Below are positions 44,967 through 57,726 of a stretch of 64,000 nucleotides of DNA, piece after piece. The number at the start of each line of letters is the position of its first letter. Positions within the stretch are counted from its first letter, which is position 1. The notes below the pieces were generated by a model that had not been told where the DNA came from, ran no database searches, and saw only the letters and a program-made list of their open reading frames with translations. The stretch lies in NCBI GenBank assembly GCA_002110485.1, contig MOWL01000067.1, positions 4,402,001 to 4,466,000 of the forward strand, given 5' to 3'. The position numbers and the translations under genes are program-made. This stretch comes from Emergomyces orientalis (Eukaryota > Ascomycota > Eurotiomycetes > Onygenales > Ajellomycetaceae).

Positions 44967-47946
44967 TGTGAAGCGGAACAAAAGCGCGGCAAGGCGGCCG
45001 GGGAACCGTCAGACTTTATATATAGCAATAAATTCCGTGTCTAGATTTCTTGCAGCAGTCCAATCGGCCCGTAAACAGCTGGGAAATGGGTATGTTAGGT
45101 GAAGGCGAGGAAGTGCTTGTTGCCAGTTGGCGGAGGGCAGCCAGAGTTTGGCGGAGTAATAAAAGGACAAGGGCAAGGGCAGGGACAGGGGGCGGGCGAT
45201 GTAACCAACACAGACAAAACGCGCAGGGAGACTCCTGTGCTGCTTGAGGAGTTGAAAGGGGCCGATCTTGTTTCAGCCTTGACAAAAACCCAGCTTTACT
45301 ATTGAAGAGACCAACGTAAATGCCGGCGCTACAGTTGGTGGGCGTGGAATCGGTTAGCTAGCTGCCTTGGTGCGTGGTAGGCTGGCTGGCCTGGATGGGC
45401 CACGCGTGATGCAATTTATGGGGCGATGCGGATCCTATTCGATAAACGAGCACCCAAAGATAGTGCGGATCGCCCTTTGCAACTGGCATGTGGTTAGATC
45501 CTGAGCAATTGTAATTTCAGGCCGAATGAAAATATTATTAAAAAAATGAAGACAAGAAACAAGAAGAACAAGAACTATTCGAAGGAAAGGCAAAGGTATT
45601 AATTAGGAAGCCAGAGAGCAACACCCAAAAGATGAACAGAGGATATCGCGGGAGGGTAGAGCGAGTGAAATCTAACCACAAAACCCACACTCGGCTACGC
45701 AATTGGCTGGTATGCAATGTTGTTCAATTTACTCCGTAGAAATGAGGTTGTTGGAGATGTTATAAGGCAACGATAAGGATTTGTTGAGTGTTGATCCCGT
45801 GACGCTGTTGTGTCTCCTCTTGAGCAACTTTCTACGACTACAAACAACCATCATGGACGTTGACAACTACAAAATGCGGCATCCATCTTCGTCTACATCC
45901 CACCCATGCAAGAATCCTCTGAAAAACTATCTTCTCTTGGTTGCTCCATTAAATTACTATTTAATAATAATAGTAACAGTGGGCCAACGCGATCAAACCC
46001 TTGGGTCCGGTGGGCCCTGACGCCCCGAGATGCCTGCGACTTTTCCGGTTTGATGTTGATCCATCTGCTCCATACTCTGTAAGATTGTTGATAATGATGA
46101 TTGAACATCCTCGAAAAAAGAGGTTCGAACTAGCTTGGGGGGCTGCCATGTGTCTGGTGAGACATGGGGCGTCTGATAAAAGGCTGAAACTCCTGAAAAG
46201 GGGCTGATATCGCCAAGCGAGCTTGGGAGCAATCAACAACGTGGACCGGCGACGATCGTTGTGATTCCTCAACGGAGTGACCAACCAAAATTTTTACTGC
46301 GTGAGTCAACGACAACATCAGCCGAGGAATTTGTTATTTTGGACCCTGGCCCCTTGTCAAGAATAATAGTGTGTTTTTTTTTTCAAATCATAATCAAAGT
46401 CAACCATATATCATCGATGTCAAACCGACCCTTAAAATAAAATAAAACTCTTTTGAGGGGTCTTTAATGTCGCATGAAAATGAGCTTTTTCGACAAATTT
46501 ACTCCACTAACGGTGTCCAGTACATACAGGGAGGGTAAGGTGTTGCACAAGGTAAAACAAATTTGTTGGTTGCTTTCTGCACGTTGCTTGTGCTAACCCA
46601 ATGTTAAGATCGCCAATCAGGACTCAGGAGGGTTACCTCCTTCAGACCCTAGAGGTTTCATCTCCAGTTAAGAATTCGACGGCGGCACAAATTGGGTATT
46701 TATTCAGCATCTCAACGTGGCAGTTCAATATCTAACTCTCAATCTCGTTCTCGGAGGATTAATGCCGGATGCAAAACGTGTTTACAAGGATTTTGAAAAA
46801 TGGCGAATAAGCGCCAATCAACAGCAAATCATCTCGCTGGGCTGTATCGAATTTCTCCGCAAGTGAAAATCAGACCCGCTTCTTCCACGTGGCAACTGAG
46901 GTAATATTTTCGAGCTTAACTAAATTGCCCCCTTTGGAATCGTTAGCCCCGTCCAGTCCAACTCCAGAAAGGCTGAAATAAGGGGTTGATGTTGACAGTC
47001 TGAGCTCGTTTGCAGAAATGCTGCTCGGTATACGAAAAGTCCACTTGTTCAAGGATTTATAGTGCCAACAATAGTTCGCATGGTTCGTTTTAATATTTTC
47101 TCGCCAACTCGCGTCATTTAGACAAATTCAGAACTGTCTTTATTTTACCACGGAAGGTGGGCTGGGTCAAAATTTGCAAGTTTACCAACTAACAGTATGC
47201 TCGAATTAGTGCTGGCCGGTGTCCCATCTCAGGCTATATAGGAAGAAGTCGGAGCTGCACTCGGAGAAACGAGTAGATGACAGCGCGATTGGCCTCCAGG
47301 CTTTGTTTAATCCATAGGAATATTGAGACCCCTATGGTCTTACTCATCACAGAACAACCTTCCAGGATGACTACAGTTTACATGGCCTTTTTCCACTGGG
47401 AAAAATCATAACGGCTAGGCTCACCCGGTGTTGTCATTGGTGTGTTCTTTTGAGTACCTATACCTGGCGAGCACACTTATACGACAATGCCAACCCATGT
47501 CTAGAATGTCGTCGAATTTGCGACATTGCGCGATTGCGGCTACTACATGCTCAACCGTTTGTTTCCCTGACAGCCAGCTTGCCCAACTGCTGATTCAGTG
47601 TCACATAAACTGCGGAAAGACCAACAAGGAAAACCCTTTCAAACTATTCTTTGTATAGTTAAACCGGGATTATAGGACTATCAAAACTATCAAAATTATC
47701 AGACTCCCCTCCCTTATCCTCATGCGCAGCCTTCTCCTCCAAACCCGCATTACCACGAGACTCTCCAAAATATACCTGTCCAACCACTTCCCGGTCACAC
47801 CAGGCCACTTACCCAACATTGTTAAAAGTCAACAAAGAATAGCATAGCACGACAGCCACAAGATATTAATGTTTTCTAGGCACTTTCTTGCATCCTCGGC
47901 CAGACTGTGGTTGGCCTCGGCAAGCTCCTCAGTTCAGTATCTATTT
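44967..47946. other. Intergenic region, 3 kb
   Basis: The left end is the promoter of the phosducin-like gene. Short frames near 46720-46866 and 47420-47580 (plus strand) look faintly protein-like but have no start, no partner exons and no family resemblance that I can name. TACTCCGTA occurs at 45730-45738. Confidence 0.4.
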
Positions 47947-49754
47947 CTATTGACAAAATTCACCTTTCGTCTCCTTGAAAATCAATTCATACTCCGGTAC
48001 AAATTGCATGTACATCGCTGCAGGCGATCCGGACGCCTTTTTGGTGTACGCAGCTTCTTCATCCCCGACATATTTCTTTTGCAGGGCCGGAGTATGGATC
48101 ACAGCGTGTTCAACCAGGAGCTGGGTTTGGCAGGCCCTTTCCAATGCGATGAAAAAAGCTGCTGCTTCGCCGATAGTCTGGCCAGCGGTGATAAGTCTGC
48201 AGATATGGGTGTACAATGTTAGAAATTTATTTCTGGTATAATTGCGAATTACAAAGGCTTTTCTCATAAACCACGGAATTGGATCTCCAGTGGCAGAAAA
48301 GCCACTAGAAGATGAGTCCAGGGTATGCTGGGACAGACTAACCCATGATTCTGGAGAATGAGGTTACTCTTATTGCCAAGAGCACGAGAAATGTTCTCAC
48401 CCTCTTCTTTGGCTAAGACGATCCCGCCAAAGCCTTCATAGACTGCGAGGTCATCATAAAACATGCAGGAATCTATGAGCATTGTCAGTGTGAAATGTGG
48501 CCGGCCAACTTAAACTGATAAAAACTATGGCTTCAAACTATCCACAGCAACGGATTCATCCTTCGCCAGAGTGAAACGGATGTTTTAAGCCAAAACGGAC
48601 CGTCTCCCATGCATTAGAGAACTTTGGTAGTGTACGGTTCTCTGATTGTTTCAGGAAACTTTGAAACACAGAACCAAAAACGCCTCCCGCGACGGGGAAC
48701 TCAAAAACCCCTACTCCACACATATGGCCACAAAATGGCGACGCTGGTGATTTTATTGTGCGAATGGAACCGTTGTAAAAGTTGAAAAAAATTGGAAAAT
48801 CTTAGAAAATATATTAGTCGGGGCAACCCACCCTGATTCAACATCTCGATGCCCTTGCCAAAAGTTGACCAGGCCCTCCCGTAGGGCGAATGCATGTGGC
48901 ATACCGCATTTAGGTCCGGTCGTGCCCGGTGGATCGAAGAATGGATAATGAATCCTGCGGTGTTGACCTTGTACTCTGTTGCTGTGAGCGGAGCTCCATC
49001 ATGATTCACCAGTATAAAGTCCGCGACGGTGATGCAGGCGAAGTGTTTGGCGTACGGATCTATTGTTATTATTGTTCGGTGGGATGCCCTTAATTGTTAG
49101 CGGGAACTCCTCTTTCGTTTCATGACTATGCTTTGGGCGAAGTTTGTTTCATTTGTGAAGATACAGAGTGACTATAGAGCATGCAAATAGATGTTTTCAA
49201 TTTGGGGAAGATGAGAAAGAGAAGACATTACTGATCCAGAAACAATCTGAATTCACGGGGTCTGTAGGATAAGCTGTCATGTTAGCATGTCTATATGCAT
49301 TGTTATAAAGAGGAGATGGTTTAATGCCTGTTATTGTTTCAGGATGACTTTGAACCCCTTTCACGAGCCCAGCTCTTTTGTGGTTCCACAAGATGACTTA
49401 GATTCACAGCCTGTGTCCAGAATCATAGAAAACATGTATCTTTCATTTATTTTGAACCCAGAACGTGATACCACACAAACCCAGAAAATAAATATCGAAG
49501 AAAAACACATAACATCAACACAATGATATCATACCTTTCAAACTGATATGACCCGATGCGCCATCAGCGAACCCCAACTTTGCAAATATCCGAAAGGCAC
49601 CTGCCATATGGTTTTTGGCCCACTTTTGCTCCTCTTCTTTGCTCTCAAAGGTGGGGATCTCATGGAGAGTGTGGTTAGCCGGCTTGCTGGAACCCGAAAT
49701 GCTGTTGACGAGCGTGGACATTCCGGTTGCCGTTGTGGTCGTGACTGTGGACAT
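47947..49754 (-). CDS. Class II aldolase/adducin-domain protein
   Basis: Exons 49535..49754, 49232..49261, 48832..49059, 48343..48472 and 47947..48196 join in phase to 285 residues. The domain (about 40-250) shows EQKWAKNHMAGAFRIFAKLG, the substrate-side GASGHISLKDPVN, NPYAKHFACITVADFILVNH, the zinc-binding HxH of AVCHMHSPYGRAWS, FGGIVLAKEEG, the third metal-ligand His in LQNHGLITAGQTIGEA and ALERACQTQLLVEHA. Bacterial relatives are fuculose- and ribulose-phosphate aldolases; fungal members of this length are mostly uncharacterised and may act on sugar phosphates or small hydroxyacids. Because the metal histidines are kept it may be an active lyase, which is an inference. A TCAA repeat directly precedes the ATG. 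A 2-hydroxyacid dehydrogenase is divergently placed about 1.1 kb away. Confidence 0.92.
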
Positions 49755-49776
49755 GATTGATTGATTGATTGATTGA
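49755..49776. repeat. (GATT)n repeat abutting the start codon
   Basis: About five copies of GATT sit immediately upstream of the aldolase-like gene's ATG, so they fall in its 5' leader as TCAA on the coding strand. Confidence 0.85.
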
Positions 49777-50836
49777 CTGATTGCTTTTTCTTTCCCTTGG
49801 CTTCTGGTGAGAGTACAGGGAATCTCGAAAGGGTGGATATGGTTTATACACTCTATATCTTGAATTGGTGGAATTGAAATTTTTATTGTTGGAAGCTTTC
49901 CAAGAATTTGGTGGATGTTTTTATAAGATGCGCGTCAAAGCTGACCCTGCAATGTTCGTCAATCTGCTCACATTGTGACTAGCTATCGAGCAAAAATAGC
50001 AAGGGTAAAATTGTCCTAGATCCTCATCAAGCTCCATTCTCGCTCCCTTCGGGAAGTTTTCTTGATCAACCACTTCTTGTTTCGTTATGCGGGGTAAGCA
50101 ACCATGAGGTAGTATTCATGCTAGACAGCCCGCCTCCCTTCCATACCAACAAAGACCCGAATTGAGAGCGCCGGCGGTAACTACTAATCACGGAGCTCAA
50201 GGAGAATGCGGGCCTGATTTTTCCAAGGTCAAACCCGGGACCGGGATTCGGCTCCATTGGGCATACTTAGTCTAGGAGACGGGGTGGGTGATGCGGGGGA
50301 AAGGTTCCTGTTTCTCCCCTAGTTGCCTGCCTGTCTGTCCGTCCATCTGTGGGGTTGTTGTTCAGGGTCTAAGAAAGAAATAGTTGCAAGGGAGAAAAAC
50401 ACTAATTCGTTACTTTCCAAAATTTTGGGATCTGTGTAGCTGTTATCTTTTGTCGGTATGAAGAAAACCACAAGTACCCCGCAGCTGTTGAGCTTATCTT
50501 ATCAGAGGGAATCAAAGCCCATGCACAGGCGCTGTAGATCGGAAATCATTTGCCCACCTCAATCCTCCTTATATTTCTGCTGTAATACTATGAGAATCTC
50601 CCATTTATCAGAATACACTAGTTATCTCTAAAACCTTTCAGGTTACATTTCAACGGAGCGGGCCCGAGGTCGCCAGTTGAATTGCTAAAGCTACTCCACC
50701 AACAAGTATTCCAAGACCAATAATATAACAAGTATAAACACATAAATTGGAACTGGTTGATACTTCTTTACTCAGTGGATATTTGCTTCAAGTATCATAC
50801 GAGCACATTAGACACCCTCGTCAAACCAAACCAAAC
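49777..50836. promoter_or_regulatory. Divergent promoter region, aldolase and 2-hydroxyacid dehydrogenase
   Basis: The start codons lie at 49754 (minus) and 50837 (plus), so this spacer must serve both genes. I cannot assign specific factor sites. No coding gene is seen. Confidence 0.55.
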
Positions 50837-52282
50837 ATGTCATCGTCCACTACAGGCGCAAAGCCGAAAGTCCTAGCTCTCAGCTATCCCACATACACAA
50901 GCGAGGAATATCTCGCTGACTTCAAATCAAAATATGATTTCCATGTATCTCCTCCCCATGACTCATTCCCCTTCACATCTGTAAAATCAATATATATATG
51001 TAAAACACATGATAACGCTTAACACCACAGGTTCTCAAATCCCCCGGCCGCGCAGGCGCCATCCCCGAAATTGCTGAGCTCGTCGCTCGCAATGGACCCT
51101 ATGACGCTGTTATGGTGCGCATGGGAACTTTGCCCTTTGAGCCATTCGACGAGGAGCTCTTTGGCGCCCTCGTGCCGCAATGCAAGATCATAGCCTCTGG
51201 TTCTGCGGGCTACAACGAGTTCGACGTCGACTGGATGACGCGCAACAAGATCTGGTTCTGCAATACACGCAATGCGGTGTCTGAGGCCACGGCGGATATG
51301 AGCATGTTTTTGATCTTGGCAGTGTTGAAAAATGCGACGGTGGCGGAGAAGTCGGCTAGGGAGGGAGGTTGGAAGGATGGGCTTGTGCCGACGAAGGATC
51401 CTAGGGGTTTGACGTTGGGGATTGTGGGGATGGGGAGTATAGGGAAGGTGTGTATATGAAATTTTTGTTGATGTTTGGTTTAATATGCGTCTCTTTTCTT
51501 CAGGAGATCATGAATAATTCCGGAAACAGAGCGTATATTATTATGTCTCAAGACTCTCATTTCCACCAATACGACTTGGATATGGAAACTGAGCCAGGCA
51601 AATGAACAAAGCTCTAATGTCATGTATCTACCAACAACAGCACCTCGCCCGCAAAGCTCTCGCCTTCAACTTGAAAATAAAATATTACAACCGCACCCAA
51701 CTCCCCGCAGATGTCGAAGCCCAATATTCGGCCACCTACTGCGCCACTCTCGACGAGCTCCTCTCCGCCTCCGACATCGTCTCCATAAACTGTCCCCTGA
51801 ACGCCGCAACCACAGGCTTAATCGGACGCAATGAGTTCGCTAAGATGAAGGACGGCGTTTACTTCATAAACACCGCGCGTGGAAGGATCGTTGACGAAGA
51901 TGCGCTTATCGATGCGCTGAAATCGGGTAAAGTAAAAATGGCCGGGTTGGACGTCTTCCCTAACGAACCGGAGATTAAGTAGGTGTTCCTTCTATGTATT
52001 CATTGTTTGGTTTTATAACCTCCCTCTGTTTTTTTTTTTTTTTTTTTTTTTCATTTAAATCAAAGAGAGCAGAAAGAGGCAAGCTTACACACTTCACAAC
52101 TTCTCAAAATATCTAGCCCCTATTACATCACCAGCGATAAAGTAATCCTCCAACCCCATGTGGGTGGACTGACAGATGGCGCGTTCGGCTTGTCCGAAAG
52201 GGAATGCTTCGAGAATATTAAGGCATGTTTGTCTACGGGGACTCCCGTGGCGCCTGTTAACTTCGTGGAGAGGACGAATTGA
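50837..52282 (+). CDS. D-isomer specific 2-hydroxyacid dehydrogenase
   Basis: Exons 50837..50944, 51031..51447, 51641..51978 and 52117..52282 join in phase to 342 residues. The start MSSSTTGAKPKVLALSYPTY was chosen over an in-frame upstream ATG at 50747 because it gives the family's normal N terminus. The NAD(P)-binding motif is LGIVGMGSIGK, preceded by EATADMSMFLILAVLKN. The catalytic residues are all visible: Arg in FINTARGRIVDEDALIDAL, Glu in LDVFPNEPEI and His in ILQPHVGGLTDGA. The family reduces glyoxylate, hydroxypyruvate or other 2-oxoacids to D-hydroxyacids; a glyoxylate/hydroxypyruvate reductase role is plausible but not proven. The upstream divergent neighbour is the aldolase-like gene. 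Confidence 0.95.
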
Positions 52283-54703
52283 GCAAGACGAGAGGATTTT
52301 TGAGGGGAAAAAGAAAAGGTCGAACTTTTTTTTTTTTGCCGCTTTGATCCCATAGATAGATAGATATAGCGTTTTTTGCTCTCTTTGAGCTGATCTGTGA
52401 ACTTTTCACATTTTGCTACAAAAATATAAAGTGGGGGCCTCTAAAGGAAATAATCAGGGTGAATGGATAGATATAATGGATGTTGCATTGTATAGGAAGA
52501 TTTCGGCTGAAAACACTAAGTTATATAGATCTCTATGGTAGACGAGTATGTGCCTATGTTCATAGATAGGGCTATCACAGTTATGAGTAGGGCCAATATA
52601 ATGTTTCCTGTTTTCATTTTATACACAGGGAGGCAATTCCCACAATGCCTAAGAGTGATACCGCTAGCGTGAGGAGCAACGAAATAATTGGCCAAAAATA
52701 TGAATAGTTAGCAGGAAAAAAAAAAAAGGAATAACGAATTTGACTGTTTCACTTTGAATTATTAGCAGATGACATGGGGTATTACACTATCAAGATCAAT
52801 TGGAAGTTTGCAAATGAGGGAATAGAGATGAGGTTGATGCAAGATAAAATCACAGAGAAAAAGAACTCGGGAGAGAGTTAATTTATAAAGCAATTAGGCA
52901 TTTTATTGTTGAAAGATGTGCATGTGCGTGTGTGTGTGTGCGTGTGGCGAGCATGGAAAAGCAGACATCAAGAACAAGGACTCTTTCTGTCTTTCCTCTT
53001 CTGATGTCTTCTTCTCACAACACTACCCACCCATCATAATCCCACAATAGGCGACAGCAGCCTATTTACCTAGACCCCAATTTTTATTTTTTTAATTTTT
53101 TTTGTTGTTGAGAGTGATAATACATATAAAATTTCAGGAATAGCTTTAAAAGCGAAGATATACAAAAAAAGAAATGAGAAAAAGATCAAAAAAAGTAATA
53201 TAGTAAATATATAAACCTGACACACAAACAAAACATGTATTCAATTGCTCTGGTATTTTAGAATATGTGGTGAGGTAATGGGTTTACATCTGGAGGACAT
53301 TATAACAGACAATAACAAAGGAGAGGTAACAACGACGACAAAACAAAGTAATTGATTAACAACACTTGGCGAAACGGTTAATGGTAAAGGGGAAATGGAA
53401 GAATGCATAATTGAGGGTGAGGCGTGGTAGTTTGGATAGGAGGAGAAAGGTTCAAAGAAGCAGTGGTAAAATGGGACCAGAAGAGGTGTAAAAATAGAGA
53501 AACGAAAGGAGGAAAAGAAAAAACAATGTTGAGGTAGTACACACTTGGATAACTCGAAAGATGAAAAAAGGACGAGAAGAAGAGAAAGAGAAGAAAATAG
53601 AAACAAGGAAGATGTCCCCAAAAGGAAGATTGTAGAGAGGGGGAAAATAGGAAAATAACAAAATTGAGACAAGAGGAAAAAACAAAATACAAAGAAAATT
53701 TGATGGTAGAACTGAAGAGGCCAAAAAAAATAAAATAATTCATAGCCTGACCTTTTTAAAGGAAAAATAAAAAAAGCTAGGAAAGAACCAGGGAGAAAAG
53801 GAACAGTAAAGCTTCGCAATCCTTTCCAAAGCCTGTGGGAGTTGTAGAGCTAAGGCGGGGGAATAGGGAACCAGCGCCAATGGAAAGACAAAAAAAAAAT
53901 TTAGAAGTGAGGGCGGAGGGAATCAAAAATAATGGAACGGGAATAACATGCGGGTGGATCGGAGAATAGAGAAACCCCCGTCTGAAAAAAAGAGAAAATA
54001 ATCAACAAAAAATGGGCAAAGTTGGCAAGCAGAAAATGAGGAGGATATGATCACCAAACAAAACACGCGCAGAAAAAAAAATAAACCTTGGATATATCCT
54101 GAATTGGATCTGATATAGAAAAGAAAAAGGACAAGAAAATCAAATATTGCCCCCATCGAGAAAGAAAAAACAAAGAGAGGGGGTTTCAAAAATAATTCCG
54201 CTTTCGCGAGCCCTATGTTTTGTCTTTTCTTTTCATTTTCATGAGCTGTTTTGTGCGTTGTAATTATTGAGATCTTGACGCCTCTCTCTCTTCCTTCTAT
54301 TTCCGAAAATAGTAAGAAAAAAAAAAGGTATGCTGTCGGAGTGTTGGGTGAGTGAGTGGGTGAGTAGGGGAGTGGGCTGAGCATTGAGGACCAAGAGATT
54401 TCTTCATGTCGTCGTAGTGTATAGCGTGTCGTCTTTGTGAATTAAACACTGTGGGAAAACGAGAAGCGAGTCCTTCAGCCATTCTTGGAATTTGAGGCAT
54501 GCAAGTATTTGCCTCTCCGGTTAATTCCACGGTTCCTGGAGGGTATCATATGTAGGGGGTGGGAGAAAAAGGATGGATTGGGCGGCATATGGAGGAGATA
54601 TGCCTTTGTCGAACGAGGCAGCGAGTTCTGACTTTCAGGGCGGGTGTGGGGTTGTTGTGTTCGTTCAGTTTCACCACCCTCAGTGATTGAGGTCTCGGAC
54701 AGT
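52283..54703. other. Convergent intergenic region with long purine-rich strand
   Basis: 3' flanks of the hydroxyacid dehydrogenase and the G-beta gene. From about 53140 to 54200 the plus strand is dominated by A and G, so the minus strand shows long Phe/Leu/Ser frames (for example 53241-53819) that are not real genes. A GT-rich repeat lies near 52925-52945. Confidence 0.5.
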
Positions 54704-56282
54704 TTACCAGGCCCAGATCTTGAGCTAGAAGTAGGGGGGGAAACCATGGATTAGCATGCGGCCCAATTTTTCAAAGTGTTCAGAAAACTATAACTCACAA
54801 GAGAATCCCAGGATCCTGTGCACAAGCTGATTCCATCATTGCTGACACCTAGACAGCTGACGCGGTTCTCATGGCCACTGAGTGAACCAACTTTCTCCCC
54901 TCTTAGAACATCCCAGACCTAAACGAACAAGTTCATATTAGATTGCTTTTTCACACGCAAAAAGAATGAGAAGTAATCGACATACCTTGCACTCATAATC
55001 ATCATATCCAGCAAACAGAAGTCGACCAGAGACTGAGAAGGCAACAGAAGTGATACCGCAAAGAACTTGATCACTCTGCATGTAAGAGAAAATAACATGT
55101 CAGCCGTAAACTTATTCGATCACATAACAATGGATGATGGGGCTCCAAGAGATATTGCGCGCAAAGCATAGGACGTAGGCCTTATTTTAAAAGACATAGA
55201 GCGGGATTGATATTACCTGATAAGTGTTCAGTTCCCTGTCTGCACGGATATCGAAAAGGCGGCAGGTGGTGTCGTCCGACCCAGTACCAAAAGCGTTGCC
55301 ATCGGGGAAAAACTGGATAGCATTGATATCCGATTCATGGCCGGAGAATGTTTGTACGGATTTACCGGCGCGGATATCCCAGAGTTTAGCAAAAGAATCG
55401 CATGCGCCGGAGACGAAGACGTTATTGTTTGTGGGGTTGATGCTGATGCTCATAACATCCCCTAAATGATCGGCAAATTCCGTGACTTTTGTCCCAGACT
55501 CAATATCCCATAGCATACAAGTCATATCGCCGGACGAGGTGATGATTCGGCGGTCGTTTATGAAACGACAACACGACAGGTAACCTGTATGGCCTGAGAG
55601 TTCCCGGGCGACTCGGGTTGGTCCTTCTCGTGAGGAAAGGTTGTAAATTGAGCAGATATTGTCCAGACCGCCACAAGCAACATAGTTACCGCTGGGGGCA
55701 TACGCGCAAGTCATCACCCATGATGATCGTAGGGGGATAGCGTGGACTTTGTTTGTTGTATACGCATCCCAGATGATTAGTTTACCGTCTTGAGAGGCAG
55801 AGACAAGGTGGCGACGGTCCGTTGACCAGTGCATGGCGTAGATCTTAGCCAAATGTCCCTTCAAGTTCCGTCGCGGTCTCATGCCAATTCGTGGGAGGGG
55901 ATCCGTGTTGTTCTGTGCAACTTCACGAACTATGAGAAGGACATTATGTCAGTAACGAATGAATGGTGGAAAATAACCTCGGGATACATGAAGAGGCTGG
56001 TGGTTGTTGTAACAATAGGTGCGAGAGAGAGGCCCAACAGTAAATCCGCCATGGGCTTGTCAAAGACGAATGAATGAGGCAAGCAAAATAGATTCAAACG
56101 CATGTATAACGGAAGAGAGAGGGAGAGAGTATGTGTGTGTGTATGTGTGTATTGTGTTCCTTACGCGAAGTGTCAGCAAGCTCATCTTTCCTGCGCTTGA
56201 TGCGGTCCTTCAGACCCTCTGCCTCGCGACGGGCAGCAGTGATCTTGGCCTGCATTTGCTCGCCGCTCAAATCGGCCGCCAT
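54704..56282 (-). CDS. sfaD: Heterotrimeric G-protein beta subunit (SfaD/Gpb1)
   Basis: Exons 56165..56282, 55217..55929, 54986..55075, 54799..54918 and 54704..54724 join in phase to 353 residues, the canonical G-beta length. An N-terminal coiled coil (EQMQAKITAARREAEGLKDR) that pairs with G-gamma is followed by seven WD40 blades. These start at LKGHLAKIYAMHWSTDRRHL, include SASQDGKLIIWDAYT, SGDMTCMLWDIESG, SGACDSFAKLWDIRAG and GSDDTTCRLFDIRADRE, and end GSWDSLLKIWAW. The last exon encodes only LKIWAW and the stop. G-beta transmits receptor signals for growth, conidiation and mating in filamentous ascomycetes. The symbol follows the Aspergillus naming. Confidence 0.98.
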
Positions 56283-57726
56283 GATGGATAACGAGACCAC
56301 AAAGAACAAAGGGTTTGGTCAATTGGATAGAAAAGAAGTTGGATGGGGAAGGGAGGAAGGAAAAGGGTAAGTGACAGGTAAGTTGAAATTTGACGACGAC
56401 GGGACGATCAGGGGGGGGGGGACGGGATGTGGTTGGGAGAGATTGGTGTGGGAACGACGAGACAGTGACCAAGCCGGGATTGAACCGCTATGCTCTGGAT
56501 TGATTACTAGGACAAGACGCAGGCGGCGGCGGTGTCGTTATTTAGTGGAGAATTTGGTCTCCAGCAGCAGCAAAGGGGAACAGATCGTGGATAATAAATA
56601 GACTAGGTAGCTTTTGTCCTCCTACAGCAGCAAGCAAGGGCTAGAGGATCCAGCTGTAGGGTCCAAGAAAAAAGACGCAGTCCACGAGACCCAGCAGCAG
56701 CCAGAATTTGGGGAGCGAGGGGGGGGAGTGGTGTAGTTAGGAACGGAGATAGGAGAGACAGGAGAGTTGCTGGGGGGGAGCAGTTCGTCGTTCGTCGGTG
56801 TCTGTGTCTGTCTGTCTGTCTGGGGGGGGGGGGGGAAATTGAGGCGGAGGAGAAAACGAAGGGGAGAGACGAAGGGCAGATGGGGTAATCATACGGAATA
56901 ATACGGTAATTTTACCACTTTTCTGGCATTTCTTCGCAGCGGGTAAGAACCCGGCGTATCTCTATAACCTAAATACTTGAATACCCAGAGTGTGCCCCGG
57001 TATCATCAAGTATGATAAATACAGCCCGGCCATAGCCTAGGTCCATTGTTGGATTGCTCCCACAATGGCTGACAAACCCGTGGGAAAGGGCGGTTGTTGC
57101 CCAGCCTCGCATATTTTACTCTTTAACTGTGTATTATTTATTTATTAATGTTTGGAGCCCTGCATTTTCGTCTCTGCTGTGGCTGGAGCCGCGGGTTATT
57201 TCCTCTCAGCACTCGGCATGAAGGTGTTCTGTCCATACAGTTCCGTACAGGCAATGTGTAATACAGATACAGGAAGTTCCTCCTATTGCTCTCGAGCTAC
57301 TGACAGTTGATTTTTTCTACTACGCAGTGTTTCTTCCCTTTTATATAATTCTGCGGATGCATAACGTATAGGAATCAACAATTGGATTGCGTACTCTGTT
57401 GACGACAACAACAACCACCCCCAGAGTTTAGGTTGTTGAGTTTTGAAAGCCATTGTTATATTTCGACGTCACAAAAAAAAAAAAAACCTCCCTAGCGAAA
57501 CATCGGTTTGCCCACAGAAGCAAAGACAAAACATTGGCAGGTCTCTAGCGTCATGCTAAATTGTTCAAGACTAGGTTCAAACCTTGTCCAGCCTGCCAGC
57601 CTTTGGTTGCTGGGTTTCTTGCTCACGGTTCGCTGCCCACTGGGGCCACTTAGCGGCTGTCCCACCAGGGTGGTGAAAAGCCAATCAAAATGACAACGCC
57701 ACATCTTGACATTCCAAGGTTCACCC
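56283..57726. other. Promoter side of the G-beta gene, simple repeats
   Basis: No coding gene. It includes CTGT and poly(G) runs near 56803-56835 and short inverted repeats (CCATTGT...ACAATGG at about 57042-57067). Confidence 0.45.

Noticed and set aside
46720..46866. Short plus frame (LTLNLVLGGLMPDAKRVYKD...)
   Set aside because: It looks protein-like for about 45 codons but has no start, no splice partner and no recognised family, so it is not reported as a gene.
53241..53819. 192-codon minus frame rich in Phe, Leu and Ser
   Set aside because: It arises from the purine-rich plus strand; three overlapping frames are similarly open and none shows a membrane-protein pattern with charged loops.
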